Shown: one piece after another, positions 17,472 to 26,848 of the stretch | Layout of the letters: each line of letters begins with the position of its first letter | How positions within the stretch are numbered: the first letter of the stretch is position 1 | DNA from: Bacteroidota bacterium | Lineage (GTDB): Bacteria > Bacteroidota > Ignavibacteria > UBA10030 > UBA8401 | Assembly: GCA_041658205.1 (NCBI GenBank) | Contig: JBBAAO010000001.1 | Coordinates: 2,108,001-2,172,000, forward strand | Direction: 5' to 3' | DNA: 64,000 nt | Program-made: the position numbers and the translations under genes | Notes under the pieces: generated by a model | What the model was told of the DNA's origin: nothing | The model's input: the letters and a program-made list of their open reading frames with translations, nothing else | The model's database searches: none

Positions 17472-18745
17472 AACCAATTCAACTGTTCACTGAACCAATA
17501 GTTAATTTTAAGGAATATGCGCATATCACTTTTGTATTGTGGATTGCTCATCCATTGGAGCTGAAAATCTGTGGACAGCGTTTGACCGGTACGATAGTTG
17601 ACACCAAGTGTTCCATTAACAACATCGCTGGCCGGTGCAGTTTTATCAAGTTTATATGATGCAAAACCAAGTGCACACATAGGTGTAAACGTTCGTTCCA
17701 TCATTGGATATGCTGCTTGAACCGAGACACCATTCAATTCACCGGCATAACCGAAATTTTGTGTGTAGGTAGCCGAAAGAAAATCGTATGTCCCTCCAAC
17801 AACTAACCGCTGACTGCTCTCATCAACATAATCAACATTAGCAAAACGTGCAAAGATGAATGTCTTTGCCAATGGCCGGTATTCCAATCCTCCCTCAATC
17901 TCTTTAGTACTGTTGATATTGAAGACGGAAAAAATGGAATTATAGGCAACTCTTGGCTGACGATAAATATATTCTCCGGTGACATTCAGCTCCTTCATCA
18001 CTCCAACACGGGCAAAGGTCTGTATTTTTGCGATCTCTTCTGAGTGGAAATCATAATCCGACTTTGCCTGTACGGAAAACATTTGCTCATGTGCATATTC
18101 AACATCCACCGAAGCAAGTTCCTCTTCGTTCGGTCTGCTGTTAATGACAATTGCATAAGGATTAAAAAGAGAATCCATACGAAGCGCCGTGTATGGCTTT
18201 CGCTGCCATCGTTTATTCATGTAACTGATTCCGATCACTCCCTCTTCTATCGGCGCGTAGGTAACCTGTCCACCAAATAATCCGTTCGAGCCAATATAAC
18301 TTTTTCTAATTTCGCGCGATTGGATGACATTGGAGCCGCCGTATCCGGTGACTGCTAATGACCGATCAAGGAACCGCGCTGTTCCGGAAATACCGTCGAT
18401 CAATCCGCTGCCAACGCCTGCAAAAACAAATTGGCGGCCTACAGTAAGATCTGCAATACCGCCAATGTTTTTTATCTTCATCAGGAAAGAATTCACTCGT
18501 AATTCAGGATCCGTAGAAAGCGTGGCACCAAAATCATTTGATACCATTGCATTCATATTGAACGAATAATTTTCGGTTGCCGCATTCACATACACGTTCT
18601 CGTATGCTCTTAGATACAATACTTTCGCTAACGCTGTATCTCTGCCTTCAAATCCGTAAAACGATGTTGTCAAACGTCCCGTTGTCATCTGCGCCGAAGC
18701 GCTCAGCGAGAGCAAGACAAGACCGAGGTATATTTTGCGTACCAT
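17468..18745 (-). CDS. Outer-membrane beta-barrel protein of the cytochrome operon
   Basis: 425 residues with a signal peptide ending SASAQ, then alternating amphipathic strands typical of a porin (GIADLTVGRQFVFAGVGSGLIDG, GQVTYAPIEEGVIGISYMNKRW, KTFIFARFANVDYVDESSQRLVVGGTYDF). It lacks CXXCH motifs. AAAGGATAATA precedes the ATG. Only two bases separate it from the four-haem gene upstream, and four bases overlap the 14-haem gene downstream. No sequence similarity to MtrB or OmbB is obvious by eye, but its place between periplasmic and lipoprotein multihaem cytochromes suggests it is the pore that lets them meet across the outer membrane. Confidence 0.75.
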   Translation of the reverse strand: MVRKIYLGLVLLSLSASAQMTTGRLTTSFYGFEGRDTALAKVLYLRAYENVYVNAATENYSFNMNAMVSNDFGATLSTDPELRVNSFLMKIKNIGGIADLTVGRQFVFAGVGSGLIDGISGTARFLDRSLAVTGYGGSNVIQSREIRKSYIGSNGLFGGQVTYAPIEEGVIGISYMNKRWQRKPYTALRMDSLFNPYAIVINSRPNEEELASVDVEYAHEQMFSVQAKSDYDFHSEEIAKIQTFARVGVMKELNVTGEYIYRQPRVAYNSIFSVFNINSTKEIEGGLEYRPLAKTFIFARFANVDYVDESSQRLVVGGTYDFLSATYTQNFGYAGELNGVSVQAAYPMMERTFTPMCALGFASYKLDKTAPASDVVNGTLGVNYRTGQTLSTDFQLQWMSNPQYKSDMRIFLKINYWFSEQLNWL

Positions 18746-18747
18746 TA

Positions 18748-19257
18748 TTATCCTTTCGGCATCGGATGTTTAATTTCTTCGAACATTTTCTTGAAATCGA
18801 AATCTTTAATAGCATGCATTTTCGGTGTATGGCAGCCAATGCAAACTTTTTCTTCGACTTTCACAACCAAACCAGCAGCAATTGCTTTTTCTTTATTTTC
18901 CGGTTTGTTGTGAATTGCTTTGTAGCCGGACGCTGCACCATGACATGCTTCGCATTGTACACCCATTTCTGCTTTGAACGATTTCTCAACTGCTTCACCA
19001 AAGCCGGTAGTATGGCATTCCAAACATTCTTTTGCTTCGCTTGCTGCACCGGCAATACTCTTCGCTTTTGCATATTCGGCAGCTTTATCTGTCTTCAATA
19101 CAGTAAATGCTTCTGCATGTTTTGATTTTTTCCATACTTCCACTTGCTTCCCTTGTTTCGGAAGATTGTGGCAGGCGCATGTGTTTACTCCGACAAATTT
19201 ATTTTGAGCGATCAACGGAAAAGCAAAAATCAATAATAGAAGAGTGAATCGTTTCAT
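18748..19257 (-). CDS. Small cytochrome c554-like protein, 4 haem motifs, one CXCH
   Basis: 169 residues with a signal peptide (MKRFTLLLLIFAFPLIAQ). The start KFVGVNTC..CHNLPKQGKQVEVWKKSKHAEAFTVL matches cytochrome c554-type domains, where the first haem normally attaches at CXXCH. Here it reads C-A-C-H, with one residue missing; I checked the codons TGC GCC TGC CAC. Three standard motifs follow (CLECH, CEACH, CIGCH). AAAGGAG precedes ATG 19257 by 8 bp. First gene of a four-gene operon driven by the sigma-54-like promoter at 19312-19328. Probably a soluble periplasmic electron shuttle. Confidence 0.85.
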   Translation of the reverse strand: MKRFTLLLLIFAFPLIAQNKFVGVNTCACHNLPKQGKQVEVWKKSKHAEAFTVLKTDKAAEYAKAKSIAGAASEAKECLECHTTGFGEAVEKSFKAEMGVQCEACHGAASGYKAIHNKPENKEKAIAAGLVVKVEEKVCIGCHTPKMHAIKDFDFKKMFEEIKHPMPKG

Positions 19258-19311
19258 ATCAGGTCTCCTTTGAAGTAAGTTGTGAGGGGAATAAGAAAAC
19301 TGAAACTATAA

Positions 19312-19356
19312 CGGCAAACCATGTGCCGTGTTATTTTACATAAAATTGATCATTTT
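19312..19356 (-). promoter_or_regulatory. Putative sigma-54 promoter P2 with upstream AT-rich box
   Basis: CGGCACATGGTTTGCCG (minus strand, 19312-19328) matches the RpoN consensus: GGCAC at -24 and TTTGC at -12 with exact spacing, and predicts a start near 19302, 45 nt before the ATG at 19257. The 15-mer AAAATGATCAATTTT (minus strand, 19342-19356), a near-palindrome, lies 13 bp upstream. Confidence 0.78.
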
Positions 19357-19462
19357 TGCACCATTTTTTTACACTTCTTTCCATAGATGCGAAATCATTG
19401 TCTCCCGCTTTTGCAAAGGTAAGAAGAAATCAGATAAATGTGTCTGTGTGAAAATACCACCG

Positions 19463-20920
19463 TTATTTTTTTGACTCTATCTTACGAATATAGAAATAGA
19501 GTGAAATGACTAAAAAGGTAATGATAAATGTCGAAACTCCTAACCCTTTTCGCCGGAAATAATACTCCTCTATTGATTGCTGCGCTTCGCCCTGGACGAA
19601 TGTTGCCACATTAATTCCATTGGACACCACTTCACGGAATTTTGCTTCATTGAATGAATGGACCAGCGTTCGCGATTGGAGGCGGGCTTGATGTGCATCC
19701 CGAAGCTTGAACTTTGCTTCAGTAACTTCCATTCCTTTTTGTTCTGCATCAACGATTAACGTTTCTGCAAGCTGCTGCTGAGCATGTAAACTGTCAATCA
19801 ACATACGCATAGTTCCTGCTACTTGAAATCCTTTGATGTTCTTTGATTCGCTGTGGCATTTTGAACAAACTGCTTTGCTTGATGTGCCGACCAATTCATC
19901 AGTGGCATGAAGAATTTCGTGGTTACTATGACATGTTTCGCATTCCGGAAGATTTCGTTCATCAAATGCTTTTTTGTGAGGACTTGCTGAAAATAATTCT
20001 GCATTCAATGCATGACATGAGCCGCATACTTTAGAAATTGATTGTACACCGGGAGGTGTTGCACCGTGATTCCCGTGACAATCATTGCATGCTGGTGCCG
20101 ATAAATCCTTTTTCACCATCAACGCCTTACCATGGACGCTCCTTTGATACTTTTCAAATTGATCGACAGGAATTTTATATTCCTTCATTCGATCTTTGTC
20201 ACTATGACATTTCGCGCACGTCGCCGGGAGATTGGCCGGATAAATTGTAGAGCGCGTATCATTAACGGATCGAATCCCGTGACTTCCATGGCAGCTTGCA
20301 CATTCAGCAACTTTGACATCCCCCTTTGCATGCTTCATACCATGTACGCTCGTCGTATATTTTGCCATTTGGTCAATGGGCAGCGATGGATTATAGGCAC
20401 GCATAAACTTTGCATCGGAATGACATTGAGAACATAACTTCGTCACATTTAGCGGATAAACCGGCGACGTAGGATTTTTAGGACTGACAATTCCGTGAGC
20501 ACCGTGACATGTTGTACACTGTGCAATATGTTCTTTTCCCGTAAAAGAAGTTTTTGAATGGACACTCTTTTGTAACTCATCCCATTGGTCTACAGGAAGC
20601 GAAGAACCGTATTTCTTCATGGTCTCGGCTGATGCATGGCATGTTGCACATGCCTCAGAGATATCGTCTCCTTTCGGTACGCCGGTATACCCTGCTTTTT
20701 TACTCATGGCAATGTCCATATCATCGGACTTCGAATTTCCTCCATGGCAAGCTGCACAGGAAATTCCTTTTTTAAAATGAACATCCGTTTGGAATTTTTG
20801 CGATGGAGCGTCTCCTACGGTGGAGGAATGGCAGGTATAACACTGATCATCTGCAAACGCGATGCTTTGACACATAATGATCACAACCAGGTTTGCTAAC
20901 AGAATTTTAATATTTTTCAT
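19463..20920 (-). CDS. 11-haem membrane-anchored cytochrome c of the bc-type complex
   Basis: 485 residues from ATG 20920, which overlaps the cytochrome b stop (ATGA) and has AGGA at 8-bp spacing. A signal peptide is followed by eleven CXXCH motifs in repeated modules of the type C..CHGAHGI...[16 protein letters not shown] helical segment without haems (about 365-455, [28 protein letters not shown]...) leads to one C-terminal transmembrane helix ([25 protein letters not shown]). Encoded directly after the Rieske and cytochrome b genes, it takes the place of cytochrome c1 as electron acceptor of a quinol-oxidising complex. That role is inferred from position. Confidence 0.85.
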   Translation of the reverse strand: MKNIKILLANLVVIIMCQSIAFADDQCYTCHSSTVGDAPSQKFQTDVHFKKGISCAACHGGNSKSDDMDIAMSKKAGYTGVPKGDDISEACATCHASAETMKKYGSSLPVDQWDELQKSVHSKTSFTGKEHIAQCTTCHGAHGIVSPKNPTSPVYPLNVTKLCSQCHSDAKFMRAYNPSLPIDQMAKYTTSVHGMKHAKGDVKVAECASCHGSHGIRSVNDTRSTIYPANLPATCAKCHSDKDRMKEYKIPVDQFEKYQRSVHGKALMVKKDLSAPACNDCHGNHGATPPGVQSISKVCGSCHALNAELFSASPHKKAFDERNLPECETCHSNHEILHATDELVGTSSKAVCSKCHSESKNIKGFQVAGTMRMLIDSLHAQQQLAETLIVDAEQKGMEVTEAKFKLRDAHQARLQSRTLVHSFNEAKFREVVSNGINVATFVQGEAQQSIEEYYFRRKGLGVSTFIITFLVISLYFYIRKIESKK

Positions 20921-21996
20921 GCGAGCCATCCTACAATTGTAAGCGTGATAATAAATATCACAATAAACAGACCGAAATAGCTGACCTTTTTATTTACTTT
21001 TCCATGCGAACTATCCCTATCCCAAAATGGAACGGTCATCCACAGAAGTCCACCGAATCCAAACATGAGTATCCCAAACAATTCCCCGTCAATAAACAGG
21101 ACATGTCCGGGAATGTATTTTAATGTTTGAAACATAAAAAGAAAATACCATTCCGGTTTTATTCCTGCCGGTGCCGGCAAAAATGGATCTGCTTTTCTAC
21201 CAAGTTCCCACGGAAAATAGACTGCAAGAATTGCCAGGACGTTTAAGACAATCAACCACAACAGGAGATCCCGCAAAACAAAATTTGGGAAGAAGGGCAT
21301 TTTCTTGATCTCTTCTTCCTTCAGATGCTGCATATGCATCGGTGTGCTCATTCCTTGAACCTGAACAAACAATAAATGTATTCCCAGAATAACGCTAAAC
21401 ACAGCAGGAAGAATTGCAACATGTAATCCGAAAAATCTTGATAGCGTCGCTCCTGTTACATCTTCTCCACCGCGTAAGAATTGTAACATCGGTTCTCCAA
21501 TAATGGGCATGACTCCTGCGATATCCGTACCGACTTTTGTTGCAAAATACGATACTTCATTCCAGGGAAGGAGGTATCCGCTAAAACCAAAGGTCATAGC
21601 AAGGACCAACATGAGCATGCCGGAAAACCAGGTTAACTCTCTCGGCTTTCGGTATGCGCGTTCAAAATAGACACTGAACATGTGAATCATCACGGCAAGA
21701 ATAAACAGATTTGCCGCCCAACTATGGATGGAGCGGATCAGCCATCCGAATTGAACTTTCGACATGATGAATTGAATACTCTCAAACGCTTGTTCCTCGC
21801 CGCTTTTGTAATACATCAATAATAGTATACCTGTAACGACTTGAACAATAAAGAGAAACAGCGACACACCTCCAAAATAATACCATACGGAATGGCGGTG
21901 AATCGGAACATACTTCTTGTTCATAAATTCAACTACTTGACCGAGTTGAAAACGATCATCGAGCCATTGATATACTTTTGAAAAGAACATATTCAT
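20917..21996 (-). CDS. Cytochrome b/b6 subunit of a Rieske-cytochrome b quinol oxidoreductase
   Basis: 359 residues combining the N-terminal and C-terminal cytochrome b regions. Haem b ligands are His91 and His105 in helix B, and His192 and His207 in helix D; the wider helix-D spacing is b6-like. [12 protein letters not shown] belongs to the quinol-site region and PEWY (281-284) is the Qo-site motif. About eight transmembrane helices. The ATG at 21996 has GGAGGT six bases upstream. The Rieske gene lies 17 bp upstream and an 11-haem cytochrome overlaps the 3' end, so the complex would be Rieske, b, and multihaem c rather than c1 or f. Confidence 0.93.
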   Translation of the reverse strand: MNMFFSKVYQWLDDRFQLGQVVEFMNKKYVPIHRHSVWYYFGGVSLFLFIVQVVTGILLLMYYKSGEEQAFESIQFIMSKVQFGWLIRSIHSWAANLFILAVMIHMFSVYFERAYRKPRELTWFSGMLMLVLAMTFGFSGYLLPWNEVSYFATKVGTDIAGVMPIIGEPMLQFLRGGEDVTGATLSRFFGLHVAILPAVFSVILGIHLLFVQVQGMSTPMHMQHLKEEEIKKMPFFPNFVLRDLLLWLIVLNVLAILAVYFPWELGRKADPFLPAPAGIKPEWYFLFMFQTLKYIPGHVLFIDGELFGILMFGFGGLLWMTVPFWDRDSSHGKVNKKVSYFGLFIVIFIITLTIVGWLA

Positions 21997-22013
21997 TTCC
22001 GACCTCCTTCAGA

Positions 22014-22466
22014 TTAGGATTTATAGACCAATACGTCGTCACCTTGAAGTGCAACATCATACACATCAAGAGGTCGAGGAGGCGGGCCGGAAACATTTCT
22101 TCCGTTCAAATCATATTTCCCGTTATGACAGGCGCACCAGATTAATCCGAAATCATTTCGGTATTGTACGGTGCAATCGAGATGGGTGCATGTAGCAGAA
22201 AACGCTTTGAATTCCCCTTTGGTATTGCGGACGAGGAGGACAGGTTTTGTACCGAATTTAATAATTGTGCCGGTATCGTTGGCAAAGTCTTTTATCTTCC
22301 CTGCCTTCACACTTTTCACAACAACTTCAGCTTGTTTGGGAGGTTTGAGGTATGAGACAATTGGGTAAACAACAGCAGCGAACCATGCAGCAACGCCACC
22401 GAAGAGAAAATATCGAAGAAAATCTCGTTTGCCTTGTTGCGTATTCTGATCAGGTAGTTCCGTCAT
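22014..22466 (-). CDS. Rieske [2Fe-2S] protein
   Basis: 150 residues, the short form found in b6f-like and related complexes. An N-terminal basic stretch (QGKRDFLRYFLFGG, Tat-like but without a twin-arginine) precedes one membrane helix (VAAWFAAVVYPIVSYL). Cluster ligands are in CTHLDC (93-98) and CACHNGKYD (111-119), both intact; the two Cys outside the ligands can form the usual disulfide. GPPPRPLDVY is the conserved Pro loop. AGAGGAG precedes the ATG. It passes electrons from quinol to the adjacent cytochromes. Confidence 0.95.
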   Translation of the reverse strand: MTELPDQNTQQGKRDFLRYFLFGGVAAWFAAVVYPIVSYLKPPKQAEVVVKSVKAGKIKDFANDTGTIIKFGTKPVLLVRNTKGEFKAFSATCTHLDCTVQYRNDFGLIWCACHNGKYDLNGRNVSGPPPRPLDVYDVALQGDDVLVYKS

Positions 22467-22540
22467 AACACTCCTCTGAAAATGATTGTGAATGTTTTAT
22501 GTAATCGGTCAAACTCCTATATCTCTATGTTCATCATTCA

Positions 22541-24034
22541 TTACTCGGCGCTGTGACAATCGCTGCAGTTCATCTCTTTCCATGCGTCTCCGATATCGAC
22601 GGGATGCTCATACTCCACTCCTTGGAGCGACACATGAAGTTCTTTTTTATCCAATTTTTGTGCGAGGATAACATGGCACGTATTACAATCGCGAGACAAT
22701 ACTTTTCCATTATCGCCAATATGCTTCCCATCGTGGCAGCGGAAACAGCCGGGTGAATATAAATGGCCGATATTATTCGGATAATGTTTCCATGATACGC
22801 CCATTTCCGGGAAAAAATTACGGCCATAAATTTTTTTGACACGTTCGACCGTACTATCAATATCCGCTTTCATGGAGTGTGCAGCAAGAGGATACCGTAA
22901 AGAATATTGTTCGCGAATAAATATTCCAATACTGTCCATTGCTCCCTGTTCCGTGGAATATGTTCCGTTCAACGCTGCAACACTGATCGCTTTTGCCGAA
23001 GGAAGTTTTGGATTGATCCATCCAAGTTTCATTGCATCGTTCACCGTTTCATTTGGCGTTCGATAAATATGAGTCGGCCGGTTATGACAATCTATACAAT
23101 CCATTTGTCGTACTTCCGCGTTGGTCAACTGTTCTTCCTTGAACGATTCATCGGTTGTTTTATAGGTGACAATTTTTCCGCTTTTTTCGTAGACCTGAAC
23201 CACAGGAATAATTTGTCGCTGACTATCGGTTGCGGCATAGGTGATTTTATTATTGATGTTCATATGCCAATGGATACCGGACGTTGGACCTGTTTCGGTA
23301 TTTCCACCGCCGATCTTCAATAACAAATTCATCCACCACATGGTATTTTTTTCATCCGATAAGAAGTACGTTTTCTCTACCTGTTTTTCAGCAAAAAAAT
23401 GTTTCGGCCAGTGACATTGTTCGCACGTTTGTTGCGCAGGACGAAGGTTGCGAACCGGAGTTTCTATCGGACGACTATATTTGTTAAATAACACCGAATA
23501 CACTTGATATGCGCCAGACAATTTTGATTTTACGTACCAGTCCGCACCAGAACCGACATGACACTCCGCACACGAAACACGGGCATGAGGTGAATACATA
23601 TATGCCGTATATTCCGGCTTCATCACTGAATGGCAAGTCAATCCGCAAAATTCTACCGATTCAGTATATTCATACATTTGAAAACTTCCGAATGCCAGCG
23701 ATACAAGAAAGAGCAGTCCTAGAATTGCAACAAATCCAAATACCGTCCGATGATGTGGATCATTTAAGTTGATTGCGGGGAAATGATATTCGATTCCGCG
23801 AGCATGCCTGCGAAGCCACCATTGTCGAATCATGCCGACGAGCGTTATCGCCAGACCGAGAATAAGGAACATCGGCAGGATGATGAACGTGATAATACCA
23901 ACGTATGCTCTTCCGCCTCCCGCTACATAATCCAATACCAACAGGAAGATGTCGAGGAAAAGACTGATACCTGCGATAGCAGCTCCGATCATACTAATCG
24001 GATTGAAAAATGCTTTTGGAATAAATCTGCGCAT
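22541..24034 (-). CDS. NapC/NirT-family inner-membrane 7-haem cytochrome (ImcH-like layout)
   Basis: 497 residues. Three hydrophobic helices (about 10-38, 45-68, 97-118) precede a periplasmic domain starting with the NapC/NirT pattern C..CH.VMKPEYTAYMYSPHARVSCAECHVG. Seven haem motifs: CGLTCH (CX3CH), CAECH, CEQCH, CIDCH, CFRCH, CNTCH and CSDCH. Length, N-terminal membrane helices, seven motifs and NapC fold match the known layout of ImcH, an inner-membrane quinol oxidase for extracellular electron transfer in Geobacter; homology to ImcH itself is inference. GGGA lies upstream of ATG 24034. It lies between the Rieske gene and the 19-haem gene in one operon. Confidence 0.87.
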   Translation of the reverse strand: MRRFIPKAFFNPISMIGAAIAGISLFLDIFLLVLDYVAGGGRAYVGIITFIILPMFLILGLAITLVGMIRQWWLRRHARGIEYHFPAINLNDPHHRTVFGFVAILGLLFLVSLAFGSFQMYEYTESVEFCGLTCHSVMKPEYTAYMYSPHARVSCAECHVGSGADWYVKSKLSGAYQVYSVLFNKYSRPIETPVRNLRPAQQTCEQCHWPKHFFAEKQVEKTYFLSDEKNTMWWMNLLLKIGGGNTETGPTSGIHWHMNINNKITYAATDSQRQIIPVVQVYEKSGKIVTYKTTDESFKEEQLTNAEVRQMDCIDCHNRPTHIYRTPNETVNDAMKLGWINPKLPSAKAISVAALNGTYSTEQGAMDSIGIFIREQYSLRYPLAAHSMKADIDSTVERVKKIYGRNFFPEMGVSWKHYPNNIGHLYSPGCFRCHDGKHIGDNGKVLSRDCNTCHVILAQKLDKKELHVSLQGVEYEHPVDIGDAWKEMNCSDCHSAE

Positions 24035-24050
24035 CGGTAGCGTTCCCTTA

Positions 24051-26834
24051 TTATTGATAATTGAAGATCATAGCATAAACGATCCAGATGACAATGCTGA
24101 ATCCCAACGTGAGGGCTGTCCAGCCAAATACTTTAATGGCACGAATCACAATCGGCTGATACGGTTCCACAAGATGCTGTTCGAGCGTGCCATTCTTGAC
24201 GTGCTCCTCATATTCCGCAGGTTTGTCCCGTTTTAATTCTTCCACCGACATGCGGCCGGAGAAGACGACAATGTCCATCGGAAATTTTTCCGGACGAAGA
24301 TGCGTATTAAAGAAATGGATCGTAAAGATGAATCCTGTTGCCAGTAACGCTTCATCACTGTGAATAATTGTAGCAACATTCAGCGCCCATCCCGGAAGAA
24401 ATTTTGTAAAGAATTCCGGGAACCAGAGAGTTGCTCCGGTCGAACCGATGACAAAAACTCCCCAGAAGACGGCAAAGTAATCGAACTTTTCCCAATAGGT
24501 CCATCTGCCGTATTGCGGACGCGGGCCTTTTCCAATGAACCATTTCACCGAATCAATTGCATCAAACAAATCCTTCTTCATCGGTATGAGGGAATCTTTT
24601 CCAAAGAGAAGATTTTTCCAGGTGCCGAACTCTTTCTTCCTTCTTCGGAACAAATCATAAATGTGCGTCACAAAAATACCAACCAGAAATGTTGCCGCAA
24701 CACGATGGACATAACCGGCTGATTCAAATCCTCCAAAAAATCTTGATACGATGCTTGCCCAGCCGGTATAGGAAAACTTCAACGTCATTCCGGTCAATGC
24801 AAGCGAGATGAAACTGACAACCATGACGATGTGCAGGATTCGATTTAATCTGCTGAAGCGTTGATACTGTGGTTCATTGGCATGTTCTTGCTCAACTTTA
24901 ATATGCTCTTTCCTCATCTGCCATGCACGGGGAAGCCACAAAAGCGTATGCACTCCAAAAATAGCAAATGTTCCCACCACAAGAGATGTCATAGCCCAAA
25001 ATACCCAAAAGAGAATTGGATACTTATCAGGATCGTGGTGAGTAGCGTGTGTTAAATAACCGGCAAATCTTCTATTTGCACCGGGATGACATTTCTGACA
25101 AGTCTGCACTACATTTTGCCTGCTTAAATGTGATTCCGGATTAGCAATCGGCAAAATATCGTGCGAACCATGACAATCGTAACATTTTGCCGTCTTTGTA
25201 TATCCGAGTTGCGCCACCTTCCCATGATATGTTTCGAAATATGTTTTGGTAATCTCATCATGGCATTTTCCGCAGGTTGTCATTACTCCAAGTTTAAACC
25301 CTTGTGCATCAGTGCGATTGATGGTGTGAGCGGTATGGCAATCGTTACAAACAGGTAAAGGCTTATCCGATTTGGAAACCAATCGAGAGTGTATGCTCTT
25401 CGAAAATTTTTCTTCAATGCCGTGATGACATTTGCCACAGGTTGTTGGAAGATTTTTAGCGTTGACGCTCGACGTTGTATCCGATTTTGGTAGTTCGCGA
25501 TGTGACGTGTGACAGTCTGTACATTTAGCGGTGACGGTCAATCCGCTCTTTGCCAAACCTTTACCATGAATACTTTCCGCATAGTGATTGATAATGTCGT
25601 GCTGCTCACCTTTGTAGCGTAACGCAGCTTTCTTTCCTTCCTGATGGCAGCGTGCGCATAGAGTCGGGACATTAATGGAAAATATCGGTGATGATGGATC
25701 AGCTTTCCCTTTCACTCCGTGAGTTCCGTGACATTCCTTACAGGTTGGAGCATTCTGATCATTTTTTGCAAAAAATTTGCCATGCGTACTCAGTTTATAT
25801 TGGTCACCCACTTCCGTATGGCATTGGGCACAATCAACTTTTTTTGTGATTGCATCGCAGGGACGAGTGTGTGAAGATTTTACTTCGCTGTGACATTGAC
25901 TGCAGGCTATCTTGGGGCCATGTTTCGAAGCGGCATATTCGCTGACATCAACAAACAGGGAACGACCGTCTTTTGAAGACTTCACATCTTTTTTCTCATG
26001 GCATGTCAAACAATCTTTGTTTGCCATTCCTTGATCGTAAAACACTTTTCGTGCTTTATGCGGTTGATGGCAATCTACACAGGCAGGAAGAACATTTGCC
26101 TCTTTTTCCCAGAGCTTTCCATTAATCACTTTTCGATGGACAGCTTCAATTTGCGAATGACATTTTTGACATGTGTTGGCAATATTTTTTCTGTTAATAG
26201 AAGATCGTGGATCGGTATGCGGAAGAATAAGATGCGGTGAATGACATGATGCGCACGTTGCGGCAACGGATAATCCTTTTTTCAACAATCCTTCCCCGTG
26301 GATGCTTTCCGTATAATTCTCAATGATATGGTCTTGAGAGATGATTCCGCGCCGCATCACCGAAGTACCTTCTTTATGGCATTTACCGCAGGTATACGGA
26401 ACCTTCATCGGTGAAACGGGAGAACGTTGATCCTTCACAGTCAGAATATCATGTTTCCCGTGGCAGTCGCTGCACGATGGTGCAAGAGGATCTCCTTTTG
26501 CTTTCAGCTTACCGTGGCGGCATTGTTCAAACAGTGCTTGCTGTGTATCGTGACAAGTACCGCATTGCACCGGAGTGATTGTTTCTTTGTGAGGAAGATT
26601 ATTTGGATCGAATCCTTCGTGACAGGAAACGCATTCCAAGTCTTTGTGAATGGAAGTTCCGAATTTCTTTTCATCCACAAACAGCGGAATGGACTTCCCA
26701 TTTTTTTCCATGGTCAGTGTATGGTCAGTATGACAAGCAAGGCACTCAGCCTTGTCTTGTGCATACACTGCCTCTGACAACAGGAGCAATCCTAAACAAA
26801 CGGAAAGGGTAAAAATAAAAGATCGAATTGTCAT
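24051..26834 (-). CDS. 19-haem cytochrome c fused to a b-type membrane cytochrome (CbcL-like)
   Basis: 927 residues. A signal peptide ending VYAQ, then 19 CXXCH motifs over about residues 30-590 (from CLACH to CQKCH), built from repeats of the form C.DCHG.H.I...S.V...N...TC.KCH. The C-terminal third has about five transmembrane helices of the formate-dehydrogenase gamma/HydC b-haem type (RILHIVMVVSFISLALTGMTLKF, YVHRVAATFLVGIFVTHIYDLF, VATIIHSDEALLATGFIFTIHFFNTHL), with His residues placed as b-haem ligands. Geobacter CbcL has this layout with fewer c-haems. Predicted role: menaquinol oxidation in the inner membrane with transfer along a long periplasmic haem arm. A shorter paralogue is encoded directly upstream. 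Confidence 0.88.
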   Translation of the reverse strand: MTIRSFIFTLSVCLGLLLLSEAVYAQDKAECLACHTDHTLTMEKNGKSIPLFVDEKKFGTSIHKDLECVSCHEGFDPNNLPHKETITPVQCGTCHDTQQALFEQCRHGKLKAKGDPLAPSCSDCHGKHDILTVKDQRSPVSPMKVPYTCGKCHKEGTSVMRRGIISQDHIIENYTESIHGEGLLKKGLSVAATCASCHSPHLILPHTDPRSSINRKNIANTCQKCHSQIEAVHRKVINGKLWEKEANVLPACVDCHQPHKARKVFYDQGMANKDCLTCHEKKDVKSSKDGRSLFVDVSEYAASKHGPKIACSQCHSEVKSSHTRPCDAITKKVDCAQCHTEVGDQYKLSTHGKFFAKNDQNAPTCKECHGTHGVKGKADPSSPIFSINVPTLCARCHQEGKKAALRYKGEQHDIINHYAESIHGKGLAKSGLTVTAKCTDCHTSHRELPKSDTTSSVNAKNLPTTCGKCHHGIEEKFSKSIHSRLVSKSDKPLPVCNDCHTAHTINRTDAQGFKLGVMTTCGKCHDEITKTYFETYHGKVAQLGYTKTAKCYDCHGSHDILPIANPESHLSRQNVVQTCQKCHPGANRRFAGYLTHATHHDPDKYPILFWVFWAMTSLVVGTFAIFGVHTLLWLPRAWQMRKEHIKVEQEHANEPQYQRFSRLNRILHIVMVVSFISLALTGMTLKFSYTGWASIVSRFFGGFESAGYVHRVAATFLVGIFVTHIYDLFRRRKKEFGTWKNLLFGKDSLIPMKKDLFDAIDSVKWFIGKGPRPQYGRWTYWEKFDYFAVFWGVFVIGSTGATLWFPEFFTKFLPGWALNVATIIHSDEALLATGFIFTIHFFNTHLRPEKFPMDIVVFSGRMSVEELKRDKPAEYEEHVKNGTLEQHLVEPYQPIVIRAIKVFGWTALTLGFSIVIWIVYAMIFNYQ

Positions 26835-26848
26835 GCGATGAGTTTTGT

